Below, piece by piece: positions 1 through 11,487 of a DNA stretch of 64,000 nt; position 1 is the first letter of the stretch; each line of letters begins with the position of its first letter. The notes beneath the pieces were generated by a model. The model saw only the letters and a program-made list of their open reading frames with translations. It ran no database searches and had not been told where the DNA came from. Position numbers and translations under genes: made by a program. The DNA comes from Sclerodactyla briareus (Eukaryota; Echinodermata; Holothuroidea; Dendrochirotida; Sclerodactylidae): NCBI GenBank assembly GCA_026419785.1, contig JAODTK010000444.1, positions 1-64,000 on the forward strand. Reading direction: 5' to 3'.

Positions 1-160
1 CCCATCCCATAGGGACTCGCCCTGTGGAGGTTCGCAGCTGACCATAGTTGCATATATCCTGGCCTGACACCCTTGGCGAACCCTTTGAATAGGTTTGCCT
101 AACCTAGAAAATGTTGGCAGAGTGGTTATCAGTGGACACTCTGCACGCAGTAAGGTCTCG

Positions 161-210
<50 letters not shown>

Positions 211-1485
211 TTTTTTTTTTTTTTTTTTGTTTTTTTTGTTTTTTTTTTTTTTGTTTTTTTTTTTTTTTGTTTTTTGTTTTTTTTTTTTGACTCCCACCTA
301 GCAATGGGCGTTTTTCCTTGCGCTGCACATGAAGTGCGATGATTGGCGAGGGCTTGGCTTCCTGGTTCTGCGTCAAAGCCGTGGCCGGGGTAATTTTGGG
401 GGGTGGTTTCTGGGGGTTTCGGCAAGAATCTTGTCGGTCGGCTGTGAGCAGTTGCGTTGGACTTAAAACCTCCGCTCGTCCAGTCTGAGAAAGTGGTCAG
501 ATCCCAGAGGTTCACTGATCGTCCGCCGGAATGGGGACCGATAAAAATGGCGATCCCGGGAGCAGGTTGGGATTGTGCACCCCCTTGCATTTGATATTTG
601 CTGAGCACTAGTCGAGAAGAGGAAAGAGGAAGGCGAGTTGAGTTATCGCCGGTGCTCATTCACAACCAACATGGCCAGGATTTCTTGATGAGCCTTAAAA
701 TGGGCTTCCGGAATCTGTAAAATCCAATCAAAAAAGGTCATTTTTTGTCTGCCGAACTGTTCAAGGAGGAGACATATGCGTCACTCTGGTCTGTCGTATG
801 TGCGTTTGATATCTCCTGAACCGGGAAGGCTATCAAATGTTGGGACCTTTTTGTGGACGTGCGCGATGAAGAGTTGCCGATGTGCATGACACTTTACGGC
901 CCGAAAGGACCATACCTAATGTGCAGTATAAATTTGCATAATTTAATGAAAATGCCCGAGAGCTTGGTACAAGATATCTTTTGATCGTGGATGCATTGTG
1001 ATGCCGTTCGGAGGAATAAACAACGATGAAGAGTACACGAAAGATTAGATTCCTGATGAATGCATTAGTAGTATCATTTGCATAATTCTGCGATATTCTT
1101 TGAAGTTCGTTGGATTTTCACGTAACTCGGTTGAGATTGAGATTGAGATGGTTATCGATAGTCCCAATGAATTTTACAGGTAGGGGACAGGGCACGAAGG
1201 TCATTTAATGTTACGTAAGCAGCATTACCTAGTCCAATTTGCCTAATTTAGCATATTTTTAAAGTTGGTTGATCCTCATGAACACTGGTGGAGATGTACA
1301 CCTTTGATCCCGATAAATTTAACACAAAACAGTTTGAAATGTCACTAAGGTCACTTTGAGGTGAATATATGCATAAAGTATGCAATTTTTCGGAATTTTG
1401 TTAATATGAGACGGGTAAACAATTGGGGAATGAACGCAGTTAGGGTTGAGAGGAAGGAAGCAGTGGAGATTAAACACCTTGCCCA
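1..1485. repeat. Long duplicated segment, copy 1
   Basis: This stretch reappears at about 2395-3735, roughly 2.4 kb downstream, in the same order: the opening GGGACTCGCC/GTGG block, ATATCCTGGCCTG, GGAGCAGGTTGGGATTGTGC, TTATCGCCGGTGCTCATTC, and the GAATGAACG stretch at the end. The copies differ mainly by single-base insertions and deletions plus the poly-T block at 162-290, which only copy 1 carries. The GGAGCAGGTTGG to GGGCCTTA part is also found near 33540-33735, so at least that portion is a dispersed repeat. No coding potential is visible. Confidence 0.75.
162..290 (+). repeat. Poly-T tract with sporadic G
   Basis: About 130 bases of T interrupted only by single G residues. The homologous position in the second copy (near 2550) lacks it entirely, passing straight from the GTTCGGG context to the GACTCACACCTAGC context. 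It is therefore an insertion or a sequencing or assembly artefact within this copy. Predicted Phe-rich or Lys-rich proteins across it are not real. Confidence 0.85.
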
Positions 1486-1520
1486 AAAGTGCAACGAAAA
1501 AAGTGATAGGGGCGGCTTCT

Positions 1521-1585
1521 GCAGGACTTCGAACTCACAATCCTGAATATAAATCCGGAGCTCTACCGGACTGAGCTATCGAACT
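1521..1585 (-). repeat. tRNA-like sequence, probably a SINE head or decayed tRNA
   Basis: On the minus strand an A-box-like TAGCTCAGTCCGGTAGAG is followed by an anticodon-arm-like CCGGATTTATATTCAGG and a B-box-like GTGAGTTCGAAGTC. The D and T arms are recognisable, but one anticodon-stem pair is mismatched, the T stem is poor and no acceptor stem pairs well. It lies in the unique stretch between the two copies of the long duplication. A functional tRNA is unlikely; a tRNA-derived SINE head or a degenerate tRNA is the better call. Confidence 0.5.
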
Positions 1586-1589
1586 GGAA

Positions 1590-2390
1590 TGATGACCAAG
1601 TGGCGGGCATCTGGGGTGTTTACTAATTAAAGGCTCATTATCATCTGGTGGTCAATTTTGGCCACTTTGGGGAAATATGCAAAGGGCTTCTACAGTATTA
1701 TCAATGGAATGGGTCAGGGGTTACGCACTGTCAATTGTACCCCAAGCCCGCGTGGACCCGTGATAGCAGGGCAAGTTACAAAGTTAGTTTGGGTGAAGAA
1801 TGTTCACTTATTTCGTCCCTGCTACCTGGGGGAAGGTGTAAGGACCGCTTCGGGGGGGCGTGTCACAGGAAATATAGGCTGGTTCCTGACCCGGAGAGTG
1901 CTGTCAATGTAGCCGGGAAAACGCGGGGAGGCTCTCCTGATACAGACATACAACATATGCGGGGATGCTCATTAAATTTCCGGCTGATGCGGGGATTCAC
2001 CGGGGATGTCAATATGGTTGCCACCACTATGCAGGGTTTAGCCAATTGTGCAGGGTATTGTAACTATGTTATTTTTTGAGGTAACATCTTTGCAAAAGGC
2101 TCCGCTATCCACCGGGTATGGGGGAGGGGGGTCATTGGCAAGTTGATCATGGAGGTTATGCTTACATACGGGGTGTTTCAAGGGATCATTGAGGGCACAA
2201 GCCATGAGCATGGTAGCCTGTTGGGTAGGCGGACTTGTTAACCAAGAGGTATGAGGTCCGTGTTGTAGCACCCTGGGCAAGGTGCTGTGTCCCTCATAAC
2301 TTACAAAGAGGGGTAGGTGGTGATTGCCATGTCCAGACTGTGTTGATAACGACCCCCTCCTTCAACGCGTAGACGGGTATCTGGTCTGCA
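1590..2390. other. Non-coding stretch between the two duplicated segments
   Basis: This part is not matched in the second copy of the duplication. It contains open frames up to 143 codons with no recognisable domain and composition like the surrounding repeats. I see no gene in it. Confidence 0.5.
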
Positions 2391-2394
2391 AGCA

Positions 2395-3735
2395 TAGAAC
2401 CCCCATCACATTGGGGACTCGCCTGTGGGGGTTCGCAGTGCAAATCGTGCATTATATCCTGGCCTGCCACCCTGGGGACCTGAATAGGTTTGCTAACTAG
2501 AAAAATGTTGGCCAGCAGAGTTGATCAGTGGACAGTGCACGCAGTAGGTTCGGGGGACTCACACCTAGCACGGGTTGTTTTTCCATTGCGGCCTGACATG
2601 GAAGGTGCGATGGCGAGTTTTGGGTTTGGTTCCTGGGGTGGCTGTCCAACAGTGGCCTGGGTCATTTCGGGGGTGGGTGGGTTCTGGGGTGTCGCAATAA
2701 GCTCTGTCGGTCGGCTGTGCGCAGTTGCAGTTTGGACTTGAACCTTCAGCTCGTTCAGGTTCTGAGAAAGTGGTTAGATCTAGAGTTCATGATAGTCCGC
2801 CGGATGGGGACGTAAAATGGCGATCCAGGAGCAGGTTGGGATTGTGCACCCCCCTGCCTTGAAATCATCTGAGCATAGTCGAGAAAGGGGAGGAAGGCGG
2901 AGTTATCGCCGGTGCTCATTCCCAACCAACATGGCCAGGGATTTCTTGATGAGCCTTAAATGGATTCTGAATCGTAGAAAATCCAATAAATAGGTCATTT
3001 TTGTCTCGCCTGAACTTTGTTAAGGGAGAGACATAGTGGTCACTCTGTTCTGCTCCTTATGTGCGGTCTTGGTTGATATCTCCTGAACAGATGAAAGCTA
3101 GCATGTTGGGGACCTGTTTGTGGAGTGCGCGGTTGAAGAGGTGCCGATGTGGCACCAATTACGGCCCGAAAGACCATTATTGCATAAATTTGCATTATTT
3201 AATGAGAAATGTGCCGAGAGCCCGAGGCTTGTGACAAGAATCTTTTGATCGGTGATGGCATTGGTGATGACGTTCGGAGTATATAACACCTATGAAGAGT
3301 ACACGAAATGACTAGATTCTGGCATGATATATGCTAATTAAGTAGTCTTCATTTGCATAAGTCCGCGATATCGTCGAAGTTCGTTGGATATTTTGACGTA
3401 ACTTGGTTGAGATGGTGTATCTATAGTCCCATGAAGTTACAGTAGGGACGAGGGCACATGAAGGTCATTTAATGTTACTAACCGCATTTACCGAGTCCAA
3501 TTTGCATAATTATAGTATTTCAAAGTTGGTGAATCCTCATGAAACTTAATGAAGATGGTACACCTTGATCCGATAAATTTAACACAGGGTCAAAGGTCAC
3601 TAGGTCATTGAGTGAATATTTGCATAAATTATGCATTTTTCGAATTTTGTTAAATGGCCCCCCCCCCCCCCCCCCCCCCCGGTAACAATGGAATGAACGA
3701 TAGTTAGGTGCAGTAGTGTAGGGGGCACAGAAGAG
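2395..3735. repeat. Long duplicated segment, copy 2
   Basis: Homologous to 1-1485 throughout. Shared landmarks are GGGACTCGCCTGTGGGGGTT at the start, GGAGCAGGTTGGGATTGTGC near 2828, TTATCGCCGGTGCTCATTC near 2907, ATGAAGAGTACACGAAA near 3290, and GGTAACAATGGAATGAACG near 3681. This copy lacks the poly-T block but has a 23-base C tract at 3658-3680 not present in copy 1. Similarity fades soon after 3730. Confidence 0.75.
3658..3680 (+). repeat. Poly-C mononucleotide tract
   Basis: Twenty-three consecutive C residues. Similar tracts occur near 5560, 15753-15775 and 49960, with poly-G tracts near 13060, 29570, 48655 and 54832. Lengths of such runs are unreliable in long-read assemblies. Confidence 0.9.
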
Positions 3736-3989
3736 TTTTATGACAGGCTGATGTGACCTCAGTAAAAAGGAAGGTTTTGACATGGATGAAATCTGTGTCT
3801 GTCACAGATGGGAATACTAGTTAGGATGAATGGAAATAACAGTGCCGAGGGGTTGAAAATGAGCAAACATTTGTTATTGATAGCATGCTATAATAATAGT
3901 GATTTCAACATAATGCTGGTCAGCTAGGTTGCCTCAAGACTAAACCATTCTTAAAAACGGTACGTACAGTCTTGGAGCTTGTTGCAGTC

Positions 3990-6245
3990 ATGTTATGTAT
4001 TTGACAGTTTTTGAGTTCCATAAGGACCTTCAATGCACCATTGATGCATAACGTTTTTATGAAAATGTTGTGCCCCTTGATCATATGCAGCCCATGTCCA
4101 AAATTTCAGCCATTCACACACAGTCACTAGAAATGATTGCAGAAAAAGGTGATTATTTGGCAGTAGTTTCTTGACCTCGAATGACCTCTGATGAATGACG
4201 GTTTTTACGAAAAATGTTGCCTCAAGGTGATGCACCAGCCCTAAAAAGCAATTTATTATCAGGTACACAGTGCTCTATGCTCTCGCCCAAAAGGTATAAA
4301 ATCAACCTTTGGCCCCTGTAACTGAAGGCCAGGTGTCAGATCGAAGCGGGAGTTGGGTGCTCTATGTAGCAGAAAGAGAACTAATCACATATCCAAAAAT
4401 CGACAGTTTTTATTTCTTTGGCCGTGAACTCCTGAAATAAGCACATTTTCTTAAAACTTGACCTTTGACCTTTTGACCTTGTCTTATAGATGTGTTTGAT
4501 TACTGAACCCAAAACTTACCATGACCAATCTCTACGACAACCCTAGCGTTGCATTCATTCCAATTGTAATTGGCCATTTAACAAAATTCAAAAAAATTGG
4601 ATACTTATGCAAATTATTTCCCACCCCCCACATTAAAAGGACCTTTAAGTGACGTTTACACTGTTGTTAAATTATCGGGATCAAAGGTGTCACATCTCCA
4701 CCAAGTTCATGAGGATTTCCAATTGAACACGCCTAATGTTATTGCAAAAAAGCTATTAGAATTAAACTTGGACCCCTTGTACATACCAAAGTATGCGTCC
4801 GATGAAGCGGGAGTTGGTTTCCTCCTGAAGCACACAAAGGTTATCACATATCCAAAAATAAACCAGTTTCTATTTTTTGGCCCGTAAACTCCTTAAATAA
4901 GCACTTTACAAGACTCAACCTTTAACCACATGACCACCCGACAGAGGTCCACAATCTGAGGTCAGAGGTCACACACATGCAGGTCAACAATTAATCACAA
5001 TGTGTGAACCTTCCGCCTTCACAGATATTCAATTCTCCAGATTATGCCAGAAAAAAGTTTTTGACCCCTAAGGACCTCGAATTACCTTCCTTGACATGGC
5101 AGTTTTTATGAAAATTGTAACTCTCCATGATACAATCACTCCTAGGAGCATTTTACATTCTTGATGAACATGCCCAGTGCTATTGCAAAAAGTTCTATAA
5201 TCAGTTTTTTACCCTACGTGACCTTTGATGACATTTCAATGGACATGACGGTTTTTTTTTATAAAATTGTTAATCTCCATGTGATGCACCATCCTAGAAG
5301 CATATTGCATTCAATGAACACGCCTTAATGTTATTGCGAAAAAGCTATTAAATTAAACTTGACCCCTTGTAACTACCAAAGTATGCGTGATCGAAGCAAG
5401 CGGGAGTTGGTTCCTCCATGAAGCCACACAAATGTCTATCAAATATCCCAAAAATAACCAGTTTCTATTTTTTTGCCGTAACTCCTTAAATAAGCAAATT
5501 TATAAGATTCAACCCGTAACCACATGACCACCCGACAGAGGTCAAATTGAGGTCAGAGGGCCCCCCCCCCCCAACACACATGCAGGTCAAACAATATAGG
5601 ACAATAGTGACCCTTCAGCCTTCATAAATATTCAATTCTCCGATTATGGCCAGAAAAAGAGTTTTTGACCCTTAAGTGACCTGAATGACCTTAAGCATGA
5701 CAGGTTTTATGAAAATTGTAACTCTCCTGTGATACAATCACTCCTAGGAGCATTTTGCATTTAGATGCATGCCCGTCTATGCCAAAAAGTACTGAAATCA
5801 GTTTTTGACCACTAAAGGACCTTGATGACCTTCATGACATGGCAGTTTTTATAAAAATGTTACTTCCATGTGATGCATCCACTCCTAGAAGCATATTGCA
5901 TTCCAATGAACCGCCCAATGTTATTGCGAAAAAACTATTAAATTAACTTTGACCCCTTTTTGTAATCTACCAAAGTATCGTCCGAATCGAGCAGAGTGGT
6001 CTCCTCCATTTAAAGCACACAAAGGTCTATCACATACCTTAAATAACCAGTTTATATTTTATTGTGCCTGTACCTCCTTAAATAAGAACTTTATAAGATC
6101 AACTGTAACACATGACCACCCACGAGGTCAAATTGAGTCAGAGGTCACACACACTGCAGGTCAAACAATTATATCACATGGTGAACCTTCAGCCTTCACA
6201 GATATTAATTCTCGATTATGGCCAGAAACCAGTTTTTGACCCCTA
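3990..6245. repeat. Degenerate tandem satellite, unit about 590 bp, about 3.5 units
   Basis: The landmark ACCAAAGTATGCG occurs near 4785, 5374 and 5969 (the last missing a base), giving a period close to 590 bp. Each unit contains in order a TATTGCRAAAAAGCTATTA block, GACCCCTTGT, a GCGGGAGTTGG block, CACATATCCAAAAATAAACCAGTTT, CCTTAAATAAGCA, ATGACCACCCGACAGAGGTC and a CATGACGGTTTTTATGAAAAT block. A shorter related unit starts near 4335. The units are rich in TGACC/GGTCA motifs. No protein is supported. Confidence 0.8.
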
Positions 6246-6249
6246 AGTG

Positions 6250-6890
6250 TTGCAATGAAAGATTAGTAACATATAATGACTCTGGGGCCCTCGATCCCTA
6301 CTTTTAAAATTCATTGGACTATAGATAAACCATCGCACCAAGGTTTCGTCAAAAATCCAAACAAAATTCAAAATATCGCAGAAATACTTGGTCAAATTAG
6401 ACTTACGATTAGCATATATCATGCCAGGAGGCTGATCGATTGTGTACTCTCATAGTTGTTAGATACCACTGAACTGCATCACTAGGGCATCTACCGATCA
6501 AGAGATATCTTGTACACAAGCTTCAGGGCCAATTTTCTAAATATGCCAAATTTAGGCAAAGAGAATCTTTTGGGACGAAAAAAGTTGGATGCACATCGGA
6601 ACTCTTAAGCGCACCTCCACAGAAGGTCCCCGCATGAGGGCTTCCATGGTTCGGGAGATATCTAACCGCACGTACGGACGGGGACAGGACAGAAGGGGAT
6701 GGAGGGAAGGAAGGACGGACGGATGGACAGACAGACAGACAGACAGACACACCACAAAACAAAGTGACCACTATTGTCTCTCCTTGAACAAAGTTCAAGA
6801 CAAAAAATGCAGGGGTTGTCAGGTTACACGCAGTGCTCGGTGGTGAGATGGGAGGGGGGGGGGAGAGAGTAACCCCTTGTATCACTTAAG
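6250..6890. repeat. Dispersed repeat with GGACGGAC/GACA simple-sequence tail
   Basis: AT-rich non-coding sequence leads into a purine-rich tail of GGAC, GGAT and GACA tetranucleotides at about 6670-6752. It then continues through TTGAACAAAGTTCAAGAC, which is a short palindrome, to a G run near 6852. This layout is typical of interspersed repeats in marine invertebrate genomes. I assign no class. Confidence 0.5.
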
Positions 6891-8455
6891 TCATAGCTAG
6901 CCAGTAAGGGCCTACATGACTCCACAGCCAGAAGCCTGAGGGTGTCAGATTACACCACAGGGAATGCTAATAGATGGCTTATTCCCACTCTAGATAGGGG
7001 ATGCTGCAAGTAGCGGTGAGAGGGTGTGTGGGTGTGTGACTCCTAGGGGTTAATGGAAGTAGTAGAGTATAAAGGGCATACGCTTTGATGCTATATAAGA
7101 TTATAACGTGCTTGATTAGATTTAGGGTCGTTTACATTTTGGACAATACAGGAATTCTGAAGGGAACTATTGACTCAGTAATATGGTTTATAAGTGGGGG
7201 GTAAGTAGCAGTAGGTAGGATCAAGGGGCGGTTGTATTGTATGTAGTCAATGAGGGGGATGAATGTTTAATATTTAAGAGGTATTGGTATAATAAAGCAA
7301 CATATGAAATGCCTTGTAATGTTTGCATGGTGGCTAAAAGAAGAAATCACTGATCGCGCACCAAGGCGAGACACGGGACGATCGCCTTGTTGTTCAAAAT
7401 GGCCATTTGAGCTGGCCAAGATGGCTGCTAGTGATAGTGGCTACAATGACAGTCTACTCGAGGGTCAAATCGGAGGTTAGGAAGTTCATTTGCTTGTGTG
7501 TTTGACCCTCGCAGACATGGTTCGACGGGAACTGATGGTGTTCCACTGACAGTGAGTGACTGGTATCACAGGGTTCGAGGGTTCCGGACATTAGTCGCCA
7601 TTGAGGGGTGGGGGAAATGGTACTTTGGACCCTTGCCTTTGGACATTATTTGAGAAATGTTGGGGTGTGGCCTCATGACTATGCGGATTGAACTTCAGTG
7701 TTTTTAAATCGGCGGCAAGTAGTGATAATACAGGCTGGTGCCGTACACCTATTTTTGTTTGGGGAAGAAGTGATAGCTAAACAGAAGTGCTATGTCTACG
7801 TACCTCTCCTGCAGGATCCTTTGTGAAACAATCGGTACGAACCATGGTGGCTATCCCCCATATCCAATGCCAATAGTATCCCATCGTGTTGTCCCCGGAG
7901 TCATGGCAGAGCGAAAATATTGGTTATCCCCAATGCCATGCGAAAAACATTAACCAAGTGTGTTATCCACCACAGACTATGCGCAGATCAACTCTGAAAA
8001 CAACGTCTCCCCCTCACTATCCCATATGATAGTATTTCGACCTCTCAAACATTAATAAAACGCTAACAGGGTTCTGGTACTATGCCTAATTCAAATTTTC
8101 CCCAGTTTGCGTTAACACATTTGGCATCCCCGTTTGGCACCATTAACATGTATTGTGTGTTGGTGTGTGTGCGTGTATGCGTTTTGTGGATCCCAGTAAT
8201 AAAACGTGGAACACCCGGGATTCCTTTTCACGTAACTGGGGGTTTACGACCTGCGACCGGGGGAATCCCGTTTGTTGTCCCAGTTTCATAGGAAACCCAC
8301 ACAATAAAAAACGGAAATGGGGGGTATCCCGGTCCTGTGTTTCCCTTAAAACTTTAAAAATGATCTTGTTAGTGGTAGGGGTACCCCTATTAGTTTTTCA
8401 TGTTACCCATTTCCATAGGTGAAAAATCAATGTCCCGTTTGTGGGTCCCAGTTTG
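6890..8455. other. Gene-free stretch
   Basis: I see no coding exon. A GAGGGTCAAA block near 7461 is echoed as its complement TTTGACCCTC near 7500, giving a small imperfect hairpin. From about 7850 to 8440 short TATCCC, GGAATCCC and GGTATCCC motifs recur, suggesting a degenerate short-period repeat. Confidence 0.4.
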
Positions 8456-8457
8456 GC

Positions 8458-9700
8458 TCCTACACAGTATGTGTGTGTGTGTGTGTGTGGACGCCAGCTT
8501 GTAAACACGATTACTGATCATGTCTGAGTAGGTCGGCTCATACTTGGTATGTGTGTCCGCCCTGATGAGTACATGGACCTATTTGTTTTTGGGTCAGGCC
8601 CAGAGTTCATCTGAGTCACCAGAGGCATCAAAGTCTGAAACCTTGTAAAACGAAAGTCCAGAATGGTTGGTCTGATCAATTGAAATTAGGTGTATAGCTT
8701 CTTTTGGGAAGTAGGGAACCCTATTGTTTTTGGTATAGGTTGGGGGTGAAATTTTGGTCGAAAATAGAAAAATTTGGAAATTTATTCAATATTTTAGCCC
8801 AATGTTGGCTTGTAAATCACGATAAACTCGACCCCCCCGGATGGATGCAGCTCATAATTGGTATGTGTGTTCCCCTGATGAGTACATGAACCCTATGTTT
8901 TGGGTCAGGTCAGTGTTCATCTGTGGTCACCAGAGTTCAAATAGTCTGAAAACCTTGTAATACGATAAGTACAGAATGGGGGACGGTCAAGTTGAAAATT
9001 AGTGTATAGCTTTCTATGGGGAGTACAAGGGGAACCCTATTGTTTCTGGTTCAGGTCTGTGTGAAGTTTGGCGAAAATAAAAATTTGTGGGAATTTGGGA
9101 AAAAAATTTGATATTTTGGCCAATTTGGCTGTAAACACGATAATCGACCCCACCCGGATTGAAGAAGCTCCTAATAGTATGTTGTGTTCCCATGATGAGT
9201 AATTGGAACCCTATTGTTTTGGGGTCAGGTCAGAGGTCATTTGAGGTCACCAGCAGTCAAAATCTGAAAACTATGTTGTAACATGATAAGTCCCAGAAGG
9301 TTGGTCTGATCAGGGGTGAATGACATTAGGTGTGTATCTTTATTATGGGGAGTACATGAACTAGTGTTTTTGGTACAGGGCAGAGGTGAATGAGGCTCAT
9401 ACTTGTTTGTGTAGTCCACCAATGAGAGTAAATGAAACTCCTATTGTTTGGGGTCAGGTCCGAGGTCATCTAAGGTTACCAGAGTTCAAAGTCTGAAAAC
9501 CTTGAAATTTAGTGTGTTAGATTTCTACCAAGGGTACAGGAAACCCTATTAGGGGTGGTAAGAAAGGAAATTGTCAGACGTTATGTTGCCCGTAATGAGC
9601 TGAGGACTATTCTCCCATGTGTCAGTGTGATATGGCTAGCGGTTGACAGAAACAGTCAAGGAATCACTAAGCATTTTGGCTTTTGGTTGTTGGGCGCCCA
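8458..9700. mobile_element. Tandem-core element A (left end truncated), about 310-bp units
   Basis: A GT microsatellite (8468-8489) is followed by repeated units beginning GCTTGTAAACACGAT near 8499, 8809 and 9130 and continuing through CTCATACTTGGTATGTGTG, GATGAGTACATG, TTTTGGGTCAGG and GTCACCAGAG. The right edge is GTCAAGGAATCACTAAGC near 9653. The same units and right edge occur in the element at 45453-47096. The left hairpin seen in that copy is missing here; only a CTACACAGTATGTGTG remnant remains. It is non-coding and probably non-autonomous. Confidence 0.7.
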
Positions 9701-9739
9701 AGTTGCTCACCAGAAGGCGCCTGTTGAAATGCAGTAGGA

Positions 9740-10960
9740 GACTGTTCCCTAATTCAGTAGTCTTAGGTGAAAAAAATGGATCTGTGTACCTTATTTTTTT
9801 TTGTATGCAAGGCTATGATTGAGCATGAAATCAGCACATCCAACATAAAAAAGGCTTCTATCTGTTAATCTTCAGTTCTGCCACTCTGCCCCCCTGCCCC
9901 TCTTAACGAGCCGGGAACCCCTCTCGTGCACCCATCCACACCCCCCTGTGACGCCATCCTAGTGCCCACCTGCACCACTGTGCGGCCAAGGTCTGGGCAC
10001 CCATAGCTCTCAAGCAAACAAGTTCCAAACACCCATCGTCATAGCAGCCAATGTGGCATTGTGGCTACATGATTTGAGGGGAGGGGTGGGGGTGGGGGTG
10101 GGGGCACTGGGGATAAGGGGGTCTGCACTGATTCACTGAAGAACTACCCTAGTATTTGAATGGAATATGGTTCAATAATTGAGGGGAGGGGTGGGGTGTG
10201 GTGCACCGGGGGGCGGGTGAGGGAGTCTGCAGATTCTGAAGAACTAACCAGTAATAATGGACGATGGTTCAAACTAAAAATAGGAAAATTCTTCCAAACA
10301 ATAAACATGCAGTCTGGTAGACAATGCCTGCACCAGGCTTTTTGTAACATTGTAATATAGCTGTTGTTCGCTTTCAACCTGCAATTATTTATGCGCGTCA
10401 CGTTCCCCGAGCTCATTACAATCATAAATTGGCACGCTTGTGAATTGGCAGGTAACTATACAATGAAAGGTATTCTGGTTTAGAGTTGCCCTTAGAGGTG
10501 TCTAAGCCTCACCATCTGAGCACAGCTAGTACCCCCTGTTTCCATTTGGTTCGTTTAGAGTAACACACATTATTGCGAATGAGTGTTTGTTTCTCTCTGT
10601 GATATATACCTTCGTACATCCTGGGCACAGATTGAGTTTGTGTGATCCGGACGCATTTAGAAAACCTGATTGTTTGAATAAAATTTTCAGACATCGTCTG
10701 AATTTTTTTCTTTCTTCCCAGTCCTAATGTTTTCATTGAACAACTCTTTTCTTTGCGCAATATAAGACTAGTTATTATTATTATCATACCAACCTTGTTT
10801 TGGAGATGATCAGTAGGCCTACAACCCTTGGGAGTATGGTGTGTTCAAGGCAAAGCGTGCTAAAATTGATTTCAAGTGGGGCAGCCTTGATTTGGATGAA
10901 ACCACTCTTTCCCAGTATTCCTCCGCGCACCTCAGAAACCTTTTTGTTTTTTTTTTAAAC
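9740..10960. other. Gene-free stretch with a short local duplication
   Basis: Two copies of a segment of about 90 bp beginning TTGAGGGGAGGGGTGGGG and ending CTGAAGAACTA lie at about 10073-10150 and 10178-10245, both G-rich. The rest shows no exon, although the unseen first half of CH1 must lie upstream of 10963, either here or outside the window. Confidence 0.5.
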
Positions 10961-10962
10961 AG

Positions 10963-11041
10963 CCAGGGAGAAAGGACGGACCTGAAAGGATCCTTCCTGA
11001 GGCACATCAGCACTGCTCTACAATTCTTAGACAGAAAAGGG
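10963..11041 (+). CDS. SYNE1: Nesprin exon: middle of CH1 domain
   Basis: The exon follows a T-rich tract and AAACAG acceptor and ends before a GTATTG donor, which is a weak consensus. With one carried-over base it reads QGERTDLKGSFLRHISTALQ and then FLDRKG. The segment ISTALQFL matches the helix of nesprin and spectrin CH1 domains that precedes the KLVNI strand. The exon is 79 bp, one base plus 26 codons, with no frameshift. It joins in frame to the exon at 14415 (RKG then LKLINTN). The upstream exon with the first half of CH1 was not found. CH1 is one half of the actin-binding module. Confidence 0.8.
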
Positions 11042-11132
11042 GTATTGTATTATTATTATTATTTTTATTGTATTTCATTCCCACTTGCATGCCTCATATG
11101 ACACATCATATTCAGGCCTACTGAGTTTCAGC

Positions 11133-11487
11133 TACCGTATTCATTCCCGCCTAAGCGCCCAGGGGATGGGCGCTTACGAGAGTATAACTTAACTTGTTTT
11201 ATATTTTTTGGGTGGAATTTGATTATGAAAGTGCTAAAATCATTGCTAAAACTATTAATTATAATCGTTGTATCCAGTGTAATTGTTGATTGAATCACAT
11301 CTATTCATTTTTGAATGAGTTACCGTAGGTCTAAGCAGTCACAGGCCACAACACGTTACCATGCAAAAGGAAAATATTGTCGGGTTTGGCCGTGCATATC
11401 GGACTCTTTATATTTACAAGGGTTTGGCAGAAAAGAAAAGTTGGGGGCGCTTACGGGAGATGGGCTCTTAGCGGAATGAATACGGTA
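11133..11487. mobile_element. MITE-like element with long terminal inverted repeats
   Basis: The left end TACCGTATTCATTCCCGCCT and the inverse of the right end, TACCGTATTCATTCCGCTAA, match over about 17 bases. Further in, AAGCGCCC and GCGCTTACG blocks are also inverted between the ends. The element is about 355 bp, AT-rich inside and non-coding. It sits in the intron between the two CH1 exons. The superfamily is not assigned; flanking bases give no clear target duplication longer than the terminal TA. Confidence 0.75.

Noticed and set aside
95..659. Poly-Phe and poly-Lys open frames of 68-176 codons
   Set aside because: They exist only because of the poly-T tract, which the homologous copy at 2.5 kb lacks.
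1648..2079. 143-codon open frame on the + strand
   Set aside because: No recognisable domain, no splice signals and flanked on both sides by repeat copies. Random length is plausible for this composition.
10841..10960. Upstream extension of the CH1 exon (AKRAKIDFKWGSLDLDETTL frame)
   Set aside because: The open frame continues upstream of the acceptor at 10962, but the peptide does not resemble the first half of a CH domain and a pyrimidine-rich acceptor separates it from the CH1 exon.
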